This document shows positions 57,201 to 64,000 of a DNA stretch of 64,000 nucleotides, piece by piece. This stretch comes from Oreocharis arfaki (taxonomy: Eukaryota > Chordata > Aves > Passeriformes > Paramythiidae), in the NCBI GenBank assembly GCA_013398015.1, contig VZRR01009807.1, positions 124,001 through 188,000 of the forward strand. The letters run 5' to 3'. Under the pieces are notes generated by a model. It saw nothing but the letters and a program-made list of their open reading frames with translations. It searched no databases and had not been told where the DNA came from. Within the stretch, counting starts at the first letter, position 1, and the number at the start of each line of letters is the position of its first letter. A program made the translations under genes and the position numbers.

Positions 57201-60200
57201 ATCAGGAATCCTGCTTCTCATGTGGTGGCAAATCTTTTCTTGGAGACTGAAAGTAGTACATGGCGATCTCAGCAGTGCGAGGGACCTGCAAATCCCTTTG
57301 CATTATATTCAGACCACTTATTTTTTGTGACATTAGTGGAATTTCCATAATGCTTTTACACAATCATGTTGTCCTGTAGCTGTATTTCCCTGTGCTGGCT
57401 CTCTACAAGTGGATGAAGCCCACCTGAGTTTTTCTGTATAGAATGGCTTCAGAGATAATCTTGAACCTTATCAAGAAATAAAGCTGTTTCCATTCCTAGC
57501 TACACACCTCTCACATAAACAAGTTCAAAATTCTAAGACCAAAACAAGCCATAGGTCTTTGTAGGTTAAGAAATGAGCTTAGTTTTTTGCTGTGGGGTTA
57601 ACCCACTCATCGCTTTGGGCGTTGCTGACTTTAGGGTTGATGAAGGATGAGAGTAGAAACATCTTCAGGGATTGAGGAAATAGATCTCTCTTTTTTAAAG
57701 AGGGTGTTGATATTAAGCTGTAAAAGAGGAGAAAAGACTCCCCTGCTCTAGGAAACACTGCCTATCCAATAGTCACTGATAGAAATGTACCAGGGAAGGA
57801 GCATCTTTAAAACAGAATCCCTAATTCTGACTTGAATCACCTCATTTTCAACTGTGTTTCCAGCCCCCAGGGAGTTGATCCTAGAGCTGTATTTTTCTCA
57901 TTTAGCTCTTTCAAAAACATATGTCTTGCCTCAGTGAGAAAGCAGTCTGAGAAACTAGCCCAGCACAGATTTTTCTAAAGAACCTTCATGTTGTCTGAGA
58001 AATTTTTCAGTGGTTACTGCTGGAAAAAAAGATTTTCTGCAAATAAAACCACTGTAACAGCTTGGGTCATGTTTGAAAGCAGCTGTGAAATGCCTTTTAT
58101 GAATTGTCTTAGCACACCAACAAAGATATGTGGAAGTAATTGCCAAGTTTGGATTTTATCTTATGTTCCTTTCAATATTCCTGTATTTGTTTCTAATTGG
58201 CAGGGAGGTTCTTCATGTTTTTTGTATTCTGCCATAAAGACCGGAAACCTCTTTCAACCTTGTTTAAGGACTCAGCTACCTGACATGGCATGAATGGTCA
58301 TCCATGGAATACAATTGAATTTATTCTGTTTCTTCTATTTTTTTTTTCTCAGAAGCTGTTGCTATAGAAAGAAATGCAATGCCATTAGCTCTGTACAGAT
58401 TACTTTGGAAACAGGCAAGACAGCAGAGTGAAGAGAGTTCTGAGGTCTTTAGGAGATTTATTTTGAAACAAATTTATCTTCTACATCTACATATTTGGAT
58501 TTAATCCTACTAAGAAATTACCTGGAGTTAAATTTTTAAGGTGTTTAATGCCTAAAGCTCAGAGAGATTTTCTTAGTGTAGTTTGTTTGATTCCAATATA
58601 CTAATTTCATGTTCTACAGGTTTACAGTGACACTTAAAAGACCTGTATGCTTTTGAAAATGCACAGGGTGCTTGTCTGCAGCTCTGGATTCCCACACACC
58701 TGGGAAAATTTGTCCTTCATGTAGCAATATTCAAGAGCCATGGGAAGAATTGATAACCTCTATCAAATTTTCCCAAACAGAAGTTTACAGAAAAGATCCT
58801 GCCCTCAATAAAGGCTTGAACTGGCAAGCCAGTCGACAGTCCCACCAATATGACTGGTGGCTCGATGGGATCAGGGGTGATTAGCACCCTAGGAATGAAT
58901 TTTCCTTCTGCCCTTTTTCAGGCTGAGCTTCACAGATCACGGCATTTCTGCGATAAGAATTACTGAAGGTGAAAAAACTACTCAAAATTATTTATTAATT
59001 TCACATTTCACAGAAAAACCCCCAACAAAACAAAAACCAAAACTGATCTCTTCAAATAACTTAGACTAAGGAAACATTTTGAAGAAAGAGAAAAAAAAAG
59101 GAGGGGGCAGGGAAAATGTCAAAGCCAGGCTTCAACTTTATTCATATGTTGGAAGAATAAGAAGTTTACTAGTGCCTGGATTTTTTGAGTGTTATTTCCA
59201 CTACATTTTGGTGTGATGTCTGCACTTGATAAATAATAAATTACGCTACTGCTGCTTGTGAGAGACCAGGCATCTCTGTCATGCAGCATCACCTTTATCA
59301 TGGTCTGGTTATAGGGAAAGTAATACAGAGATTGAAGGCCACTTCAAGCTGCTCTGGAGGAGTGACCCATCAGCAATATGGCTGTGCCAGAGTTTGAATT
59401 CTGATGGACAGCTCTGTGTCACTCTGCTGCCATTGCATGTGGGCACCTAGTGGTTGTTGTAGGATTCATTGAGCAGCATCTACTCTGGCTAGTACCCTGC
59501 ATTTGTTCCTGGCATCAGCTACACGTCTGCTCTCCAGTGTGTGAATGCCAGGAACAGCTGGAGAAGAGCAGGCAGTGAGGAGGAGCTGCTGCACTGTGCT
59601 GCTCTCCACACGGCTCTTTAACATCCCATAGTCTGCAATTCTGAGAAGCAGGAGCTGAAGGGATGGTACAGAGCACACCGGTGTTTGTCTTTAACTGGAG
59701 TGAGCAGGTGGATAGGGAAATAACAATGCAGAAGGAGGAGGTTTCATTAAGAATCTCCCTAGCTGTTGTTCTAGCCAAGAAAGCAAGCAGCAATTTGACA
59801 AGAAACTCAACTTAAGCCAGTTTATGTGATCAACAGTTGATTTTCAGCACCTTGAGACTTAATTCCAGTAAATTTGAAATATGGTCTATGTAGTGGGGGA
59901 AAAAAAAAAGACTAGGACAGATTCCTGTCTCTAATGCAGGACAGTCTCAGTAACACAGCCATGAGAAGAAAATCTGCTTTTGCATGATAAATTATGCAGT
60001 GCTCTCAGCTGGCTTTACATATTGCGGCCAGTGCTGGTGTGATTTGAGGGAAGCACAAACAGTATTGTTCTTTACAAGGCTCTAATTAAAAGAATTAATT
60101 ATGAGATAAAGGAACTGGAAGAGAGCAAGAAGAAATGGAGAGGGGGAGCAGACAAGGCCTTTGACTTTGTATCTTATACCTTAGGCCTCCAGTCTGAAGC

Positions 60201-62169
60201 GAATCAGCTGTACAAATCTACGTGGGCCAGCCTTGGTAACCTTGCTACTTAAAAGCTGTTTTCTTTGGAGGTGTTGTGTCACTGCCCACTGCCTTGTTTT
60301 GTACCTAGTTTAGCCCACATTTCATTTTGATTCACCAGTATGCAATCAGCTTGAGCAGTCCAAGAAGCTGAATTCAGAAAAAAATAATATTAATAGAAAG
60401 TACACATCCCACTTTGTCTCCAAGTCTGCTGGCACTCTGTTTCCAGCAGTGGAACACTAGCACTGGGCTGTGTTTTATAGCTCTGAATTTTCTTCATCCC
60501 TTTTGGAATTCATTGCTGTCATGGGTTTCACAGATGAATAAGATACCATGTAAAAACATTCCATTTTTGTTTGGTTGGTCTTTGCTAGTTTTCTGCCTGA
60601 GAAATATTGCTGTCAGCTTGCTAGATCTTACATTATGCAGTAAGACTCCAAGGGAGGCCCACTGAGATCAAAGTTTCACCAGGAGTGAAGGACAGTACCC
60701 TCTGTCTCTTGCCAGTGGCTTCTTCCCATCTTATAGTGACCTTCTCACTTAGGCTGGGAACATGACAGGCTGTAGAAAGTTGCAGTTACAGAAAAATATC
60801 AGGAATATAAGTTTCAGTTTCTGGATTAAAATTAGGAAGGAAATAACTTTTATCAAAAGTGCAAATGCTGACTTACCCAGTGCTTGTACTGGTACACTGA
60901 GTTGCTGTCCGATCTTTTTCCCCTTTTTACAATCTCCACATTAAGTGAAATTTCCGCAGCCCCAATTCCTGTAATTACTTTCTCTTAGTCCAGGAAAAGA
61001 AGACAGGTGAGAACTGAATCTATGAGAAAGCTGTAACCTTTAAATAACTGTTATCAATAGCAGGTATAGGCTGACTGGTGAAATTATGAGAATATATAGA
61101 TGATACAGTTCTGGAAATAGTACTGTATTTGTGAACAGCTCTGGGATTTCATGGCATGATTAAATCCAGTGATTTAAATTTTCTAATGCAAAACCTGCTG
61201 TTAGGAATGGCTGAGCAATGCATATATTCTGCACAGCTACCAGTTTCTCCCATGACGTTCAACACAAGAGATTTACATTTTAAATGTGTGATTTGTTATT
61301 TAAAGAAAAAGCAGGGGCATTATCTGTTATTATTGAATTTGATGGTGTGTCGCAGTTTTAAGATAAATGAGGAGAAAGTACAAATACAATGCAATAACAC
61401 ACAAACAAAGCTAAATGAAAACGAAACAATCGAGCATTTCCTAAGGGCTGAGAGTTGTCAAATCTGCTCCCACCATTATTGTAAGTATCACTTCAAGTAT
61501 CTATGTTTTAAACAAAAAGAAGCATGAGAAATTGATTAGAAAAAGCTTCTGAAGAAATAGGAGGACATCAAGCAAACAAGACTTTAGAAAAGAAATTGGG
61601 AAAAAATTCCCAATTATTACATTTTCTCAACTAAAGAATAATTTCCCAGAGGAAAATCTGTAATCTGTCTTGTTGAAATGATTGAAAGTGAAGTTGAATA
61701 AAGTAAAGGCAGTTTTATGTAAGGACATAATTGGTCTTTCACACTGTATTTTTATTATGCTATGCTACTGTTTCCATCATTTTGTGCTCTACAACTACCG
61801 TCAATAGCAAGACAGAAATCAACCTTGCAAAAAAGAAAGAATCCAGTGCAAGAATAAATAATTAGCTCTTTCCCTAAAGGTTTGTCTCCTCTACAGTGTA
61901 TTTATTTTTAATAGTTTAGTTACAGAAGCCCAGAGGCTGGAGTTCTCCATCTTCTACAAGCTAAGAATTGTGCACTCCATTAGAAACTGAGAAACTCCCA
62001 AGAGGACAATGGCAACATGCTTCACCTCAATTTAAACAATGTTTCCAGGCAGTTTGTCCTTCTGTTCACGGCGGGACATAGCAGACCACAGCTCTGGCCT
62101 CTGCCCTCCTCTTCCCTAATCCCTGACTGCATTTGGGTTAGTGAGCACCTGATTGTGGTCCAGGGTGTG
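54251..62169. other. Unique AT-rich sequence, no gene recognised
   Basis: About 7.9 kb. One plus-strand frame of 170 codons (55112-55624) has no domain, no splice context and an erratic composition, so I treat it as chance. No mobile element, RNA gene or CpG cluster recognised. A short perfect hairpin lies at 61594-61615. Confidence 0.55.
61594..61615. other. Perfect 9-bp inverted repeat (hairpin)
   Basis: AATTGGGAA, loop AAAA, TTCCCAATT. It lies in AT-rich DNA with no adjacent gene, so no terminator or operator role is implied. Confidence 0.8.
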
Positions 62170-62765
62170 CTCCGGTGGCCAAGAAGGCCAGTGGCATCGT
62201 GGCCTGGATCAGCAATGGTGTGGCCAGCAGGAGCAGGGCAGTGACCGTCCCCCTGTACTCGGCACTGCTGAGGCCACACCTCCAATCCTGTGTTCAGTTC
62301 TGGGCCCCTCACTGCAAGAAAGGCATTGAGGGGCTGGAGCGTGTCCAGAGAAGGGCAACGGAGCTGGGGAAGGGTCTGGAGCACAAGGAGACTCGGGGGA
62401 GACCTTATCATTCTTTACAACCACCTGAAAGAACGGTGTAGTCAGGTGGGGGTTGGTCTCTTCTCTCAGGTAGCAAGTGACAGAACAAGAGGAAATGGCC
62501 TCAAGTTGTGCTGGAGGAGGTTTAGATTGGATACTAGAAAACATTTCTTGACTGAAAGGCTTGTTGTCAAGCACTGAGAGAGGCTGCCCAGGGAAGTAGT
62601 GTAGTGTAGTAGGAGTGTAGTCAGCATTCCTGGAGGTATTTAAAAGACATGTATATGTGAGAGTCAGGGACAAGGTTTAGTGATGGACTGGGCGATGCAG
62701 AGTCAGCATTTGGGCTTGATGATTCTGGAGGTCCTTTCCAACATTAACGATTCTATGATTCTGTG
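62170..62765 (+). mobile_element. CR1 LINE fragment (ORF2 C-terminus to natural 3' end)
   Basis: A plus-strand frame from about 62175 reads AKKASGIVAWISNGVASRSR and on to RVQRRATELGKGLEHK, the ORF2 C-terminal region. The 3' UTR follows, ending GATTCTATGATTCTGTG at 62765. It is the same subfamily as the copy at 9781; the shared ORF2 block is nearly identical in translation. Relative to that copy about 51 bp are missing at about 62387, just after GGAGCACAAG, which keeps frame. A short GTAGT repeat near 62597-62613 is a local expansion. 5'-truncated and non-functional. Confidence 0.95.
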
Positions 62766-64000
62766 CTTATTGCAAAGCAGGACACAAAATTCTTCAGATA
62801 TTTGCATTTGCTTTTGGTGACCTGCCTGTGGTTCAGTGGGAATAAAAGGAAACCTTTGTTACTGCACAGGGGAGATGAGCCCATTACATAGTGTTAGAAG
62901 CAGTGAAGTACTCAGACAAGCTTTGCCAGTGTTTGCTGGCAGACCCATACAGGTTTGCAGGTGTACCTGCCCCACCTCCACACTGGAGAGGCTTCAGGTT
63001 CTCCTTTGGACCACAGAAGTAACTTCTTTGGTCGTATTTGTGCAGAAGCACAGTGGGGCCATGCAAACTATCCCCTCTACCTGTGCATGTCTCCAGTAGA
63101 GCCCCGGGCAGTACACACCGCCACACTGCTCTGGCTCAGGACTGACTGCCACAGCCTACCCAGCATAAAGATGGCTGCAGGCCCCTCCGGCCTCACTTTC
63201 AACCTCTGTCTCATCATACTGCCTCCTGGGTCAAAACGGAGATCCAGCACCAAGGGACCTGCTCGCAGCCGTTGAGTGCTTGGGAGGGGCTAAGCAGATA
63301 GCATGTGGGCTACAGAGACCACATACACCTTCCTCTACTCCTGCTCCATTTCTGCACTGAAGGAAAGCGGAGTTCCCTCCTTACCTGGCTGCTTCATCCA
63401 GCTTGCTCCAAGAATAGGCCCAGAAGCAGTTTTGGGTCTGTCTAATCTCCATCCTGTTCATTATGAGGGTTTTGTGGGAAACACCAATGCCCATTGCCAG
63501 CCCCACAAATAGACCCCTTCACACCCAGCACAAGGAGCAGCACCTGTGAGCCTCTGGGGTTGCAGCACACACCCCACCATCCCCTGCCCCACCTGTTCAG
63601 ACCTGTGAAAAGGTACAGGCACGTGCCCCTCTCCATGCAAGGGAGGGGGATTTGCCTTCCTGTGCTGTGGCTACGCATTTACCCGACACTTTCTACACAC
63701 AAACAGTCGGCCCACGAGCACAGATGGTGCATGATTCACTCTGGGGCTCTGATCACTGACTGCTGCTGCCTTTGGATCGGGCCTGTAGCGCCAGGAAATT
63801 ACCGCAGGCAGTTGTAGCACTCAGTAATGATTTTGCAGCCAAAGGTTCCTGCTGCCCTTCCTTGAGTGGCAGCTTGAAATGAGGAGACCAGTACAGGACA
63901 GTAGGACATCAAACATCTCCTTACTTCCAGTAATACCAAGAATGGAAGAAAAAACTCAAGTTGTGAAGGGCTACACACTGGATCAGCATGACAGGCTGCT
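62766..64000. other. Unique sequence, moderately GC-rich, no gene recognised
   Basis: Frames of about 70-107 codons overlap on both strands at 62836-63817, which argues against any one being real. Some CpGs occur near 63240-63275, but there is no island. No repeat family recognised. Confidence 0.45.

Noticed and set aside
61594..61615. Perfect hairpin as a transcription terminator
   Set aside because: The context is vertebrate intergenic DNA with no upstream gene. Short AT-rich hairpins are expected by chance.
63240..63280. CpG-containing segment as a promoter island
   Set aside because: Only a handful of CpGs over a short span, and frames overlapping on both strands give no gene start to associate with it.

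Overview
This window looks like a gene-poor stretch of a bird nuclear genome. The evidence is many CR1 (chicken repeat 1) LINE fragments with the characteristic 3' end (…ATTCTATGATTCTGTG or its complement), plus avian-type endogenous retrovirus LTRs. The old LTR at 5336-5893 and the CpG-rich LTR at 48699-49350 resemble families I associate with Neoaves, the second possibly with passerines. That lineage placement is from memory and would need a library search. The background is AT-rich, with no operons, no bacterial genes, no CRISPR and no recognisable tRNA or rRNA gene.

Layout. 1-5335: unique AT-rich sequence with a GC-richer patch at 3600-4350. 5336-5893: old minus-strand solo LTR. 9781-11130: minus-strand CR1 made of an endonuclease piece joined directly to reverse transcriptase, interrupted by a (CCAT)n microsatellite. 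15607-15773 and 18356-18569: short minus-strand CR1 3' ends. 19783-20602: plus-strand CR1 reverse-transcriptase fragment. 23085-23500: degraded plus-strand CR1. 28013-28435: minus-strand class II-like solo LTR with TATA box and poly(A) signal. 33700-34684: minus-strand CR1 ending in a TA/CA-rich tract. 37121-37594: minus-strand CR1 with an internal 28-bp duplication. 38530-39027: three small CR1 pieces in alternating orientation. 40509-40689: two abutting CR1 3' ends. 47921-48383: the best protein-coding candidate, two exon-like blocks on the minus strand. 48699-49350: CpG-rich plus-strand solo LTR with a 5-bp target-site duplication. 49415-49530: a local duplication around a single N. 52928-53021: assembly gap, followed by a GGAA/GGGA microsatellite. 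53999-54250 and 62172-62765: plus-strand CR1 copies.

No complete host gene is evident. Most open frames are short, overlap on both strands and look like chance. The exceptions worth testing are the two-block minus-strand candidate at 47.9-48.4 kb and, more weakly, a 120-bp exon-like segment at 51714-51833. The window otherwise records successive retroelement insertion, truncation, internal deletion and LTR-LTR recombination. I did not find a convincing new multi-gene system.
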